Part shown: positions 1 through 8,096 of the stretch, in pieces
Position numbering within the stretch: the stretch's first letter is position 1
Layout: each line of letters starts with the position of its first letter
Source of the DNA: Phenylobacterium deserti
Lineage (GTDB): Bacteria; Pseudomonadota; Alphaproteobacteria; Caulobacterales; Caulobacteraceae
Reading direction: 5' to 3'
DNA length: 64,000 nt
Assembly (NCBI RefSeq): GCF_003254705.1
Contig: NZ_QFYR01000003.1
Span: 1-64,000 of the forward strand
Made by a program: the position numbers and the translations under genes
Notes under the pieces: model-generated
Told to the model about the DNA's origin: nothing
Seen by the model: only the letters and a program-made list of their open reading frames with translations
The model's database searches: none

Positions 1-106
1 CAAGGCTTCGCCGAGAGCCGTGGTAGACCACCACGTCGATAGGCCAGGTGTGGAAGTGCCGCGAGGCATGGAGCTTACTGGTACTAATCGCTCGATCGGC
101 TTGATC
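1..106 (+). rRNA. rrl: 23S ribosomal RNA, 3' end (partial)
   Basis: The first ~106 bases match the conserved 3' end of bacterial 23S rRNA, including the GGTACTAATCG segment before the terminal CGATCGGCTTGA helix strand. The gene enters from outside the window. The exact 3' end is estimated from conservation. A 5S gene and an initiator tRNA follow in the usual alphaproteobacterial rRNA operon order. Confidence 0.9.
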
Positions 107-181
107 GTTCTTATCAAAACCCATGAACGCTTTGGGTCGCCAAGACATACGACGTCTTCTCATCATCAGATCCGTTTCGTC

Positions 182-300
182 GACCTGGTGGCTATGCCGA
201 GAGGTCCCCACCCGATCCCATCCCGAACTCGGTCGTTAAGCCTCTCCGGGCCAATGGTACTTCGTCTTAAGGCGCGGGAGAGTAGGTCGCCGCCAGGTCT
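182..300 (+). rRNA. rrf: 5S ribosomal RNA
   Basis: It has the typical 5S layout: closing helix GACCTGG with CCAGGTC at the ends, the conserved CCCGATCCCATCCCGAACTCGG block, and the GAGAGTAGGTCG 3' region. The length is about 119 nt. It lies about 75 nt after the 23S end and 54 nt before the initiator tRNA. End points may be off by a few bases. Confidence 0.93.
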
Positions 301-354
301 ACAAAACGGATCAAATCAACCCTTCCAATCACCACACCAAAACACCGGCATCAC

Positions 355-431
<77 letters not shown>

Positions 432-438
432 AATACGC

Positions 439-470
439 AAACGCCCCCAGCTCAACGCCGGGGGCGTTTT
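439..470 (+). terminator. Rho-independent terminator of the rRNA operon
   Basis: A ten-base stem AAACGCCCCC (439-448) pairs with GGGGGCGTTT (460-469), with an 11-nt loop and a short T run. It follows directly after the initiator tRNA. Confidence 0.85.
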
Positions 471-577
471 GCTGTGCGGACAAGAACATGCCGTAAGCTC
501 AACGGTGAGTGGCAAGCAGAGGGCAACTCCGAGCCGCCTCGTGGATTAAGTCCAGGGAGGGAAGACAGGAGGCATCG

Positions 578-859
578 ATGGCCCACAACCAACAGCAGGA
601 TGAAACCGAGCGGGCTCTGACGCACGGCTCAAGCGGCGCCACGGCCGACGCCGCCGTGGACGCCGGCGCGCCGGAAGAGCAGCGCCACATTGACGAGCCA
701 CATGCCCGTCGGGCCGAGCCGATCCCTGCGCACGAGAAGCCGGATCAATTGGCCGACAAAAAGCGGGACGCGGAGGACCACCAGGAGGCGCTGCTCGACG
801 AAGCGATCGAAGAGACCTTCCCCGGCAGCGATCCGATCAGCCCCAAGCACATCACCTGA
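578..859 (+). CDS. Small acidic protein with EETFPGSDPISP C-terminal motif
   Basis: This is a 93-residue hydrophilic protein starting MAHNQQQDETERA. The ATG at 578 follows a strong AGGAGG ribosome site at 567-572; an upstream in-frame start at 509 lacks one. The C-terminus carries DEAIEETFPGSDPISPKHIT, a motif shared by many small alphaproteobacterial proteins of unknown function. There are no membrane segments and the N-terminal half is probably disordered. Its end overlaps the convergent YihY gene by 8 bp. Function is unknown. Confidence 0.75.
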   Translation: MAHNQQQDETERALTHGSSGATADAAVDAGAPEEQRHIDEPHARRAEPIPAHEKPDQLADKKRDAEDHQEALLDEAIEETFPGSDPISPKHIT

Positions 860-2039
860 CGGCGCGCTGCGTCGGAAGACGGAAGTTTGGCCGGCGCGGG
901 CTCTCCGCGCCGGCCTTCTTGTTCTGAGGACCCTTGTTCTTGTGTTGAGCCGCTCCGACCGTATCGGCCATCCGGGCGCGTCGCTGGCCCAAAGGGCGCT
1001 CCGGACCTACGGTCGTATCGCGGGCGGTCTGATGCTCGATCTCGGCATTGAGTTCGGCGCCGGCGAGAACCACGACGGTCGAAAGCCAGGTCCACATCAT
1101 GAAGCCGATCACCGCGCCGAGGGGGCCGTAGGTGTCGTCGTAATGAGCAAAGTTGGCGACGTAGAGCGAGAAAGCGGCGCTCGCCACCACCCAGAAGAGG
1201 ATCACGCCGGCGCTGCCCCAGCTGATCCATTGCCAGCGCACCGGATCGCGGCTGGGGCCATAGCGGTACAGAAGGGCAAGCCCGACAGCCAGGCCGACCA
1301 GAAGTAGCGGCCAGCTGACCCAACCGAACACCACTGCGGCTTGATGGCCAACAAAGGTTTCGATGACTGGGCCGGCCGCTAGCAGGCCCACGCCGATCAG
1401 CACGAACAAGATGAAGCCGAAGGTGAAGACGAGAGACGTGGCGGTCTTGCGGACGAAGCTGCGACGCTCCTGCTCTTCGTAGGCGATGTTCAGCCCCGTG
1501 ATCAGCGCCTTCATGGCGCCGTTCGCGCTCCAGACGGAGGTCAGGAGGCCGGCGACGAAAGCGAGCGAGAGGCCACCTTCTTTTGCGGACGCGATACGGG
1601 TCATCTGCTCGCTCAGGAAGCGGATGGCGTCGGCCGGAAGCATGAATGAGAGCAGGGTGAGATGCTTTTGCGCCTGGGCCGGATCCGCGAACAGGCCATA
1701 GAGCGCCACGAAGGCCCCGAGACCGGGAAAGAGGGCCAGCAGGGTGTAGAAGGTCACGCCTGCCGCGACCATCGTGACCTGATCCTCACTGAACTCCTGC
1801 TTGGTGCGCAGAAGGATGTCTTTCCACCCCGCCTTCGGAATCTCCCGCGGAGAGCTTGCGCCGCGTCCGCGGCCGCGTTCGGTGCGCCGGACATCCGCTT
1901 TGGCCTTCTCCGGGTCTTGCAGAAGAGCAACGCCCGCGCCCGCCAGCAGCATGAGAGGCGCCACGTCCCAGGCGAGGTCCAGGTCCTTGCGAGCGTCTTT
2001 CGCCGGAGCTCCAGCCGGCTTCTTCCCCCGCTTGAACAT
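852..2039 (-). CDS. YihY/virulence factor BrkB family membrane protein
   Basis: The protein has 395 residues. The ATG at 2039 (MFKRGKKPAG) has a GGAAGGA-like site upstream. A charged N-terminal tail of ~100 residues is followed by a YihY/BrkB-type core with about six membrane spans, including the segments around VTFYTLLALFPGLGAFVALYG and YGPLGAVIGFMMW. The C-terminal ~60 residues are polar. The family is integral to the inner membrane and of uncertain function; it was once misassigned as RNase BN. It lies 73 bp downstream of the ABC-F gene on the same strand and may be cotranscribed. Confidence 0.85.
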   Translation of the reverse strand: MFKRGKKPAGAPAKDARKDLDLAWDVAPLMLLAGAGVALLQDPEKAKADVRRTERGRGRGASSPREIPKAGWKDILLRTKQEFSEDQVTMVAAGVTFYTLLALFPGLGAFVALYGLFADPAQAQKHLTLLSFMLPADAIRFLSEQMTRIASAKEGGLSLAFVAGLLTSVWSANGAMKALITGLNIAYEEQERRSFVRKTATSLVFTFGFILFVLIGVGLLAAGPVIETFVGHQAAVVFGWVSWPLLLVGLAVGLALLYRYGPSRDPVRWQWISWGSAGVILFWVVASAAFSLYVANFAHYDDTYGPLGAVIGFMMWTWLSTVVVLAGAELNAEIEHQTARDTTVGPERPLGQRRARMADTVGAAQHKNKGPQNKKAGAESPRRPNFRLPTQRAVR

Positions 2040-2112
2040 GGTGAACCTGTTCCTTCCGCTACCAACCTGCAGCGGCCGCAATGCCGCAACGGCAGCTGAG
2101 TTCCGCTGCGGA

Positions 2113-3996
2113 TCAGGCCCCGGCGCGCAAGGCCTCATAAGCCTCCTGCGCTTCCATCCACTCCAGCTCCGCGGCCTCGAGCGCGTTCTGCGCGGCGTCC
2201 CGTTCGCGAGCCAGTCTGGCAGCCTTCCCAGGATCTTTGGCGAACAGCTCCGGGTTGGTGAGGGCGGCGTCGATGCGAGCCAGAGCTTCGGTGGCGCGGC
2301 CTAGCGAAGCTTCTGCGGCTTCCGCGCGCCGCCTCGCTGTGCCCGTCGGAACCTTGCTGCGAGCCGGCGCAGGCGGAGGCGGGGCCTCTGGCGGCTTGTC
2401 CTCTCGGACCTGCGTGGGCGCGCGGGCCGCCACCCGGGCACGGTCGAGGACGAACTTGGCGTAGTCCTCCATGTCGCCGTCGAAGGGCTCGATCGTCCCG
2501 TCAGCGGCGAGCCAGAGTCGGTCGGCGACGAGCTCCATCAGCGACCGGTCGTGAGTGATCAGGATCACGGCTCCCTGATAGTCGTTGAGGGCGTCCAGCA
2601 GTGCGCGACGGCTGTCGATGTCCAGGTGGTTGGTGGGCTCGTCCAGGATGAGCAGGTGCGGCGCTTCCATCGCCACGAGGTTCAGCAACAGGCGGGCCCG
2701 CTCACCGCCGGAAAGGTTGGAGACCTTGGTCTCCACCTTCTCGTGCCCGAGGCCGAACTGGGCCAGGCGCGAGCGTCGACGCGCCTCGGTATCGCCGGGC
2801 AGCGCACGACGAATGATCTCCAGCGGCGTGTCGTCGGGATCGAGAGCTTCGATCTGGTGTTGGTGAAACCAGCCCACCTTCATCTTGCCGCTGCGGTGGA
2901 AGGCGCCCGCTTCAGGTTCGAGGGCGCCGGCGACCAACTTCGCAAAAGTGGACTTGCCGGCTCCGTTCACGCCGAGCAGACCGATGCGGTCGTCGAGATC
3001 GAGCCGAAGGTTAAGCTTCTTCAGGATTGGCGCGCCGCCGTAGCCGGCCTGGACGCCCTCGAGCCGCAGCAGCGGCGGGGGCAGGGGACGCTCGGGTGAG
3101 GGCAGCAGGAAGGGGGCGACATGCTCCTCGACCACCGCCGAGACTGGCGGAAGCTTGGCGAGCATCTTCAGGCGCGACTGCGCCTGAGTGGCCTTGGACG
3201 CCTTCGCCCTGAAACGATCTACGAAGGACTGCAGGTGCGCGCGTTGGGCATCCACCTTTGCGCGGTTCGCTTCCTGCAACCGCAGCTTCTCGGTGAGCTG
3301 CAGCTCGAATGCATCATAGCCGCCCGGATAAAGCTCCAGTTTGCCATCCTTCAGGTGAAGGATGTGGGTGACGGAGTTGTTCAGCAGCTCGCGATCGTGG
3401 CTGATGATGATGGCCGTGTGCGGGTACTTGCGCAGCCGGTTCTCTAGCCACAGCGCCCCTTCCAGGTCGAGGTAGTTGGTCGGCTCGTCGAGCAGCAGCA
3501 GGTCAGGCTCAGCGAACAGGGCCGCGGCGAGGGCGACGCGCATGCGCCAGCCGCCGGAGAACTCGGCCATCGGACGGGTGAGGTCCTCGTTGTTGAAGCC
3601 GAGGCCAGCCAGGATCTCGGCGGCGCGTGAGGGCGCGCGGTCGGCGTCGATCTCGATCAAACGCGCATAGATGTCGCCCAGCTCGTCCGGCGAGGCTGTG
3701 TCGAGTGCGGCGAGCAGGCGGCTGCGTTCTTCATCGGCAGCCAGGACGGTGTCGATAAGCGGGACGGGCGTGGCGGGGTGCTCCTGGGCCACCTGGCCCA
3801 TGCGCGCCTGGCGCGGGAGGCTGACCTCTCCGCCGCCTGGGATGAACTCGCCCGTAATCAACTTGAACAGAGTGGATTTGCCCACACCGTTGCGGCCGAC
3901 GAGGCCAACCTTGGAGTCTTTCGGAAGGCTGACGGTGGCTCCGTCGAAAAAGCGGCGTCCCCAGGAATCGAAGACGAGGTCGTGGATCTGAAGCAT
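2113..3996 (-). CDS. ABC-F family ATP-binding protein
   Basis: The protein has 627 residues, two ABC ATPase domains and no membrane segments. It starts at ATG 3996 (MLQIHDLVFDSWGRRFF). Domain 1 has Walker A GRNGVGKST, signature FSGGWRMR and Walker B LLLLDEPTNYLD. Domain 2 has GVNGAGKST, LSGGERAR and LLILDEPTNHLD. A charged linker lies between the domains and the C-terminus is rich in Arg and Ala and looks coiled-coil. ABC-F proteins act on the ribosome; the subtype (Uup, YheS or other) cannot be settled here. It is divergent from ndk. Confidence 0.9.
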   Translation of the reverse strand: MLQIHDLVFDSWGRRFFDGATVSLPKDSKVGLVGRNGVGKSTLFKLITGEFIPGGGEVSLPRQARMGQVAQEHPATPVPLIDTVLAADEERSRLLAALDTASPDELGDIYARLIEIDADRAPSRAAEILAGLGFNNEDLTRPMAEFSGGWRMRVALAAALFAEPDLLLLDEPTNYLDLEGALWLENRLRKYPHTAIIISHDRELLNNSVTHILHLKDGKLELYPGGYDAFELQLTEKLRLQEANRAKVDAQRAHLQSFVDRFRAKASKATQAQSRLKMLAKLPPVSAVVEEHVAPFLLPSPERPLPPPLLRLEGVQAGYGGAPILKKLNLRLDLDDRIGLLGVNGAGKSTFAKLVAGALEPEAGAFHRSGKMKVGWFHQHQIEALDPDDTPLEIIRRALPGDTEARRRSRLAQFGLGHEKVETKVSNLSGGERARLLLNLVAMEAPHLLILDEPTNHLDIDSRRALLDALNDYQGAVILITHDRSLMELVADRLWLAADGTIEPFDGDMEDYAKFVLDRARVAARAPTQVREDKPPEAPPPPAPARSKVPTGTARRRAEAAEASLGRATEALARIDAALTNPELFAKDPGKAARLARERDAAQNALEAAELEWMEAQEAYEALRAGA

Positions 3997-4160
3997 GGAT
4001 TCGGAGAGGCGTCCGGACGCGCGCCGGCGCTTCGCCGGACCGCGATGAAGAGGGAAGGGCCAGGAATGTGATGAGCCGCGCCGCCGCCTGACCGGCACGG
4101 TGCATACCAGACGAGTCCGTTTTCGTCATGCCACGAGCGCGCATGTTGCAGCGCAGCGCC

Positions 4161-4189
4161 TTGGCTTGGCGGCGTCCTGCCTATATAGA
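4161..4189 (+). promoter_or_regulatory. Candidate sigma-70-type promoter of ndk
   Basis: TTGGCT (4161-4166) and TATAGA (4184-4189) are separated by 17 nt, about 60 bp upstream of the ndk start. The TATATAGA stretch stands out as AT-rich in its surroundings. It lies in the 251-bp gap between the divergent ABC-F gene and ndk, where I see no other gene. Confidence 0.4.
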
Positions 4190-4247
4190 GCGCGCCACCT
4201 GCGCGGCCCGACGGCCGCTGCTTCGCTCCACAACGAACAAAGTGACC

Positions 4248-4667
4248 ATGACCGAACGCACCTTCTCGATCATCAAGCCGGACGCCACCCGTCGGAACCT
4301 GACCGGCAAGGTCAACGCGGTGATCGAGGACGCCGGCCTGCGCATCGTCGCTCAAAAGCGCATCCGCATGAGCCGCGACCAAGCCGAGAAGTTCTACGAA
4401 GTTCACAAGGAGCGCCCGTTCTTCGGCGAGCTCGTCGACTTCATGATCTCCGAGCCGGTCGTCGTTCAGGTCCTCGAAGGCGAGAACGCCGTGGCTCGCT
4501 ACCGCGAAGTCATGGGCGCCACGAACCCGGCCCAGGCTGCGGACGGCACCATCCGCAAGCTGTACGCCGAAAGCGTTGGTGAGAACTCGGTGCACGGCTC
4601 CGACAGCCTGGACAACGCCGAGATCGAAATCGCCCAGTTCTTCACCGACGCCGAAATCGTCGGCTGA
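4248..4667 (+). CDS. ndk: Nucleoside diphosphate kinase
   Basis: The protein has 139 residues, the normal bacterial length, and starts at [13 protein letters not shown]. It transfers the gamma phosphate from ATP to NDPs through a phosphohistidine. The active-site motif NSVHGSDS is intact with catalytic His at residue 116, and the substrate-binding KPDA and RPFF segments are present. In-frame starts further upstream add a tail unlike the family. It is soluble. It lies divergent from the ABC-F gene and is followed by a hairpin. Confidence 0.97.
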   Translation: MTERTFSIIKPDATRRNLTGKVNAVIEDAGLRIVAQKRIRMSRDQAEKFYEVHKERPFFGELVDFMISEPVVVQVLEGENAVARYREVMGATNPAQAADGTIRKLYAESVGENSVHGSDSLDNAEIEIAQFFTDAEIVG

Positions 4668-4732
4668 GGCCGCCTGCCGCATGGGGTTGAGCGAGCGATC
4701 GCTGAGCGCCATGTAGGCGAGCAACCGAGTTG

Positions 4733-4760
4733 GCGTCCGCGCGGTTAGCTGCGCGGACGC
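4733..4760 (+). terminator. Perfect 10-bp hairpin between ndk and next gene
   Basis: GCGTCCGCGC (4733-4742) pairs exactly with GCGCGGACGC (4751-4760) around an 8-nt loop. No T run follows, only TGTCGTATT. It could be a weak terminator of ndk or a 5' leader structure of the gene starting at 4787. Confidence 0.45.
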
Positions 4761-4786
4761 TGTCGTATTCCAATCTGAAAGTGACG

Positions 4787-5143
4787 ATGAAAGAACAGAA
4801 GATCGGAGGGTTCTCCGAGCGCCTGAACTCGCAAGCCGAAGCTCGCAAGGCCCTGCTGGAGAAGTTCAAGCCCAAGCCGACCGTGCAACCCACGCAATTC
4901 GAGAGCACGGCCGCAAAAAAGGCTCGCGAGCTCGAAGAAGTCCGTGCGCGCCGCGCTGCCGAAAAGGAAGAGGCTCGCAAGCGGGCTGAAGAGGCCGAGG
5001 CCGCTCGCGTCGAGGCTCTCGCGAACGACGAACAGCACCAGCTGGAGCTGAAGCGCCAGGAGCGGAAAGACCGCAAAGCCGCCGCCAAAGCGGAAGCCCG
5101 CGCCAAGCGCGAGGCGAAGTCGGCGATGCGCCGCGCCGGCTAG
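4787..5143 (+). CDS. Small charged coiled-coil protein (DUF6481-like)
   Basis: The protein has 118 residues and starts MKEQKIGGFSERLNSQ at ATG 4787. From about residue 45 it is almost entirely Ala, Arg, Lys and Glu, which predicts a long helix or coiled coil ending in a basic tail. The N-terminal RLNSQAEARKALLEKFK part resembles the alphaproteobacterial DUF6481 group; that assignment is from memory and tentative. It has no signal or membrane segment. It ends 1 bp before the convergent small gene at 5145. Confidence 0.7.
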   Translation: MKEQKIGGFSERLNSQAEARKALLEKFKPKPTVQPTQFESTAAKKARELEEVRARRAAEKEEARKRAEEAEAARVEALANDEQHQLELKRQERKDRKAAAKAEARAKREAKSAMRRAG

Positions 5144-5144
5144 G

Positions 5145-5357
5145 TCAGTCGTCGGCCCCGCCGCTCAGGCGGCGGGACATGTCGCCGTAATATCCCTGAA
5201 TCAGGAGCTCGACATTGTCGCCTCGCTCCTCGGCTTCGAAAGCCAGGTCCTTGGCCATCTGAATGGCCGCGGATCGCGTCAAGCCACGCTCGATCGGCTC
5301 CCCGTCCTTGAAGACGGTCCAGTCACCGTCCTTGAGCGTCACCGCGTACTGAACCAT
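5145..5357 (-). CDS. Small DUF2188-like protein
   Basis: The protein has 70 residues and starts MVQYAVTLKDGDW at ATG 5357, with GAGGG about 10 nt upstream; a TTG three codons earlier is a poorer start. The pattern of a short strand ending in W-x-V-F-x-D-G, a helix with AAIQMAKDLA, and a last strand VELLIQGYYGD resembles the small alpha-beta DUF2188 fold. It is cytosolic and of unknown role. It is convergent with the coiled-coil gene. Confidence 0.65.
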   Translation of the reverse strand: MVQYAVTLKDGDWTVFKDGEPIERGLTRSAAIQMAKDLAFEAEERGDNVELLIQGYYGDMSRRLSGGADD

Positions 5358-5460
5358 CCCAGACAAACCCTCGCGATCAAGCTTCAGCGTACGGAGCCGC
5401 CAGTTGTTCCGTTACTGAGCGTAATCCCCTGTGGACAGAGTGTTTCCTGACTCGGCGAAC

Positions 5461-5497
5461 GCTGGAACCACTACGTTCCAGCTCCGCCTACGTAGTG
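5461..5497. promoter_or_regulatory. Overlapping inverted repeats upstream of alternative oxidase
   Basis: Two exact inverted repeats share bases. GCTGGAAC (5461-5468) pairs with GTTCCAGC (5475-5482), and CACTACGT (5469-5476) pairs with ACGTAGTG (5490-5497). Both hairpins cannot form at once. They lie about 100 bp upstream of the oxidase start, in a 240-bp gene-free gap, and may be an operator or an RNA switch in the leader. Confidence 0.5.
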
Positions 5498-5600
5498 GCC
5501 CGTAGGTAGACGACCCGAAGCGCCAGACTTTCCAGGAGCGCGTATCTCCTCGACCCATGTTCAGGGCCAAGCGGCCCGCGTCGAGAAGAGGATGAGCGCC

Positions 5601-6290
5601 ATGACCGCTCCGTTCGTTGACCTGTCGATCCACCATCAGCCCAAAGGCTTCGGTGACCGCGTCGCCTATGGGTTCGTAAAACTGCTGCGGTTCTGCGCCG
5701 ACACCTTCTTCGCCGAACGCTACGGGCACCGCGCCGTCGTGCTGGAAACCGTCGCCGCCGTGCCCGGCATGGTGGGCGCGACCCTCAACCACCTCAAGTG
5801 CCTGCGCCGGATGGAGAACGACAAGGGGTGGATCAAGACCCTGATGGACGAGGCCGAGAACGAGCGGATGCACCTGATGACCTTCATCGAGGTCTGCAAG
5901 CCCACCTTGTTCGAACGGTTCGTCATCGTGGCCGTGCAGTGGGTCTTCTACCTGTTCTTCTTCGGCCTTTATCTGATCAGCCCGAAGACTGCCCATCGGG
6001 TGGTGGGCTACTTCGAGGAGGAGGCGGTGATCAGCTACACGCACTACCTCGCCGAGATCGACGAAGGCCGCAGCGAGAACGTGCCGGCTCCCGAGATCGC
6101 TAAGCAGTACTGGGGCCTGCCGGAAGACTCGACCCTCCGCGACGTGGTCCTCGTGGTCCGTGCCGATGAGGCGCACCATCGCGATGTCAATCACGGCTTC
6201 GCCAATGAGCTGATCGGCGCTCCAGTCACTGACGTGGCGCCGTGCCCTCCGCACGCCGAGCTGCAACCGAACTGGAAGGCCGCGGCCTAA
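5601..6290 (+). CDS. aox: Alternative oxidase (cyanide-resistant ubiquinol oxidase)
   Basis: The protein has 229 residues from ATG 5601; AGAAGAGG lies 9 nt upstream, while the ATG at 5592 abuts it. It matches the di-iron alternative oxidase family, which transfers electrons from ubiquinol to oxygen at the inner membrane without proton pumping. The four Glu and two His ligand motifs are present: [20 protein letters not shown] and [11 protein letters not shown]. Hydrophobic helices around [19 protein letters not shown] fit monotopic membrane association. Bacterial AOX is patchily distributed. A perfect hairpin follows the gene. Confidence 0.95.
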   Translation: MTAPFVDLSIHHQPKGFGDRVAYGFVKLLRFCADTFFAERYGHRAVVLETVAAVPGMVGATLNHLKCLRRMENDKGWIKTLMDEAENERMHLMTFIEVCKPTLFERFVIVAVQWVFYLFFFGLYLISPKTAHRVVGYFEEEAVISYTHYLAEIDEGRSENVPAPEIAKQYWGLPEDSTLRDVVLVVRADEAHHRDVNHGFANELIGAPVTDVAPCPPHAELQPNWKAAA

Positions 6291-6316
6291 GATCCAATCG
6301 GAGCACCAGAGACTTG

Positions 6317-6347
6317 GCCGCCGCCCTCGTGGGCGGCGGCATTGTTC
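6317..6347. terminator. Terminator hairpin between aox and the YidB-like gene
   Basis: GCCGCCGCCC (6317-6326) and GGGCGGCGGC (6331-6340) form a perfect 10-bp stem with a TCGT loop, followed by ATTGTTCT. It sits between convergent genes and may serve both strands. Confidence 0.6.
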
Positions 6348-6355
6348 TGCGCGGC

Positions 6356-6916
6356 TTACTGGTGCGTGATCTTGTGGAGCTCGTCATCGGTGGGCAATCG
6401 CCCGTTCGGCGTCGCCTCGTGTACTGCTTCGGGCAGGATATGGGCGAGTTCGGCCAGCAGGCTCTCTCGGGGAATGCCCGTCTGTTCCTGCAGATCCTGA
6501 ACCGTGTCTTCCCCAAGGGCGTCGGCAAGCTGATGTGGGGCGAGGGGCTGGTTCTGACCGGAGCCGACCCACGAGTTCACTTGCTGGCCATAGCCCTTCT
6601 GCTGCAGCTGCCCGATCAATCCTCCAAGGGCGCCGGCCCCGCCGAGCCCCCCGAGAAAAGAGCCAAGACCGCCGCCTCCGCCGAGGATTCCGCCCAATCC
6701 ACCAAGCACTCCGCCAAGGCCGCCGCCGTTCGGTCCGGCGCCTCTCGACGGATCGAAGCTGCGGCCTTCGGCGGGCTGTGCATGCTGGCGCGCCGCCTTG
6801 ACCAGCAGCGCGAGCAGGACGCCGGCGGCTATGGTTTGACCCATGCCCCCTCTACGCTGTGGCTGGCGGCCCATGCCGGGTAGTGCGCTTCCCAGTACTT
6901 GATCCAACAGTCCCAT
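6356..6916 (-). CDS. YidB family protein (DUF937)
   Basis: The protein has 186 residues and starts MGLLDQVLGSALPG. A hydrophobic stretch IAAGVLLALLVKAA near residue 30 and a long Gly-rich low-complexity region (about residues 62-100) precede the conserved C-terminal DUF937/YidB part, which has WVGSGQNQPLAPHQLADALG and LAHILPEAVHEATPNGRLP. The role of the family is unknown. It is convergent with aox. Confidence 0.85.
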   Translation of the reverse strand: MGLLDQVLGSALPGMGRQPQRRGGMGQTIAAGVLLALLVKAARQHAQPAEGRSFDPSRGAGPNGGGLGGVLGGLGGILGGGGGLGSFLGGLGGAGALGGLIGQLQQKGYGQQVNSWVGSGQNQPLAPHQLADALGEDTVQDLQEQTGIPRESLLAELAHILPEAVHEATPNGRLPTDDELHKITHQ

Positions 6917-7032
6917 GCGAACCTCGCTGCGTGAGCGTCGGAAACGCCTCGCGCCGGGCGTAGTTCGAGCGCCGCTTGTTCGAAACTCTGACGCACCTTG
7001 CTCATTGGAGCGCGGCTCGCCAGATTGAGTGA

Positions 7033-7209
7033 ATGCCGCATGAGCGCCCGCCCGTCATCGACGCCGAGTACCGCGTCGTCCATGGCCCTTGGCCGCGCTG
7101 GATGCTGCATATCGCCCTGGTGAAGCTCGGTCTGTGGACGGCCGGCATAGTGCTGACTTGCGTGCTGATCACCCTGGCGGTGTTGTGGGGACTGAACCTA
7201 CTTTTCTGA
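7033..7209 (+). CDS. 58-residue single-span membrane protein
   Basis: Reading from ATG 7033 to TGA 7209 gives MPHERPPVIDAEYRVVHGPW, then PRWMLHIALVKLGLW and a hydrophobic segment (about residues 34-58) ending GLNLLF. The third codon positions are strongly G or C, as in neighbouring genes. A GAG triplet lies 5-7 nt upstream as a weak ribosome site. It ends 6 bp before the convergent cicA-like gene. It is predicted as a small inner-membrane protein with a cytosolic N-terminus. No family recognised. Confidence 0.6.
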   Translation: MPHERPPVIDAEYRVVHGPWPRWMLHIALVKLGLWTAGIVLTCVLITLAVLWGLNLLF

Positions 7210-7215
7210 TGCCGG

Positions 7216-7878
7216 CTATGGTTGGTCCTTGAACACACGGAAGCCGGCGGTCTCGGCCGCTTCGAGCATCTCCTTGTCTCCACCCGTGTCACCGTAAGCC
7301 GCCTTCAGCACCAGGTTCTCGCCGAACTGCGCCTTGAGGCGGGTCATCTTCTCCGGGCCCCGGCAATTCGGGCTCGCGAACCCACCGGCGACGCGATCCT
7401 GAGCGTCGAAGGCGAGTTCGGTGCCGAGCAGGTCGTCCGCGCCAAGTGCGCGTGCGAAAGGCGCGACAGTCAGGGCAGGGGATGCGGTGACGATGACGAG
7501 GCGGACCGGCTCCTCACGCCAACGACGCCAGGCCTCCAGCGCGTCAGGGCGGAACAGCGAGCGCGCATGCTGATCTGCAAATCGCCGAGCGTCCGCTTCC
7601 AAGGTCGCTCGCGGCACGCCCCTCAGGAACACAGACACGGCCGCCGCCTTGATCCGGCCACGGTCACGGTGGAACAGATAGGCGGCCGCCGCTGGTAAAA
7701 GCCTCAGGAGCCCCATCCGATAGGCCGCCGGTCCGGCGCGCCAGGCGAGGAAAGCTGTGAAGCTGTCGCGGACCGTCAGGGTGCCGTCGAAATCGAACGC
7801 CACGATCGCGGGAGCGTCAACGGAGGCGACTTCGCCTGTTTCTCTGTGGATGACAGGGTCGTTTTGGTCTTGTGCCAT
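7216..7878 (-). CDS. cicA: HAD-superfamily phosphatase, CicA-like
   Basis: The protein has 220 residues and is of HAD subclass IB type. The nucleophile motif DFDGTLT has Asp29 and Asp31; motif II is VIVTASP; motif III has Lys in EKMTRLK and GDTGGDKEML. In Caulobacter crescentus the gene reading opposite to and just upstream of clpX is cicA, a HAD-type phosphotransferase whose dosage affects growth and morphology. This gene has the same divergent position next to clpX, which supports orthology. Substrate is unknown. Symbol is by synteny plus family. Confidence 0.8.
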   Translation of the reverse strand: MAQDQNDPVIHRETGEVASVDAPAIVAFDFDGTLTVRDSFTAFLAWRAGPAAYRMGLLRLLPAAAAYLFHRDRGRIKAAAVSVFLRGVPRATLEADARRFADQHARSLFRPDALEAWRRWREEPVRLVIVTASPALTVAPFARALGADDLLGTELAFDAQDRVAGGFASPNCRGPEKMTRLKAQFGENLVLKAAYGDTGGDKEMLEAAETAGFRVFKDQP

Positions 7879-8096
7879 TTCGGCCCGTTTCCCATTTAGG
7901 CGCAGGCGCCAGTACGATCGGCGCTACGTCGCGATTTGTCGCTATCGCGAGCGAAGGCTTGTGATCCTTGGCGCAATCGGGGAATGTCAAGACTTAGACA
8001 ACCCGCGGCGCGTAATCTGCATTGTAAGGGCGGCATACGCCCGGCGGGGTGGCGGTGGCCGGTTCCGGCACAGTCGCCTAGAGAGTGAGAAAGACC

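Noticed and set aside
5412..6266. 284-codon open frame opposite the alternative oxidase
   Set aside because: The plus-strand oxidase has every family ligand motif; the antisense product is low-complexity shadow sequence.
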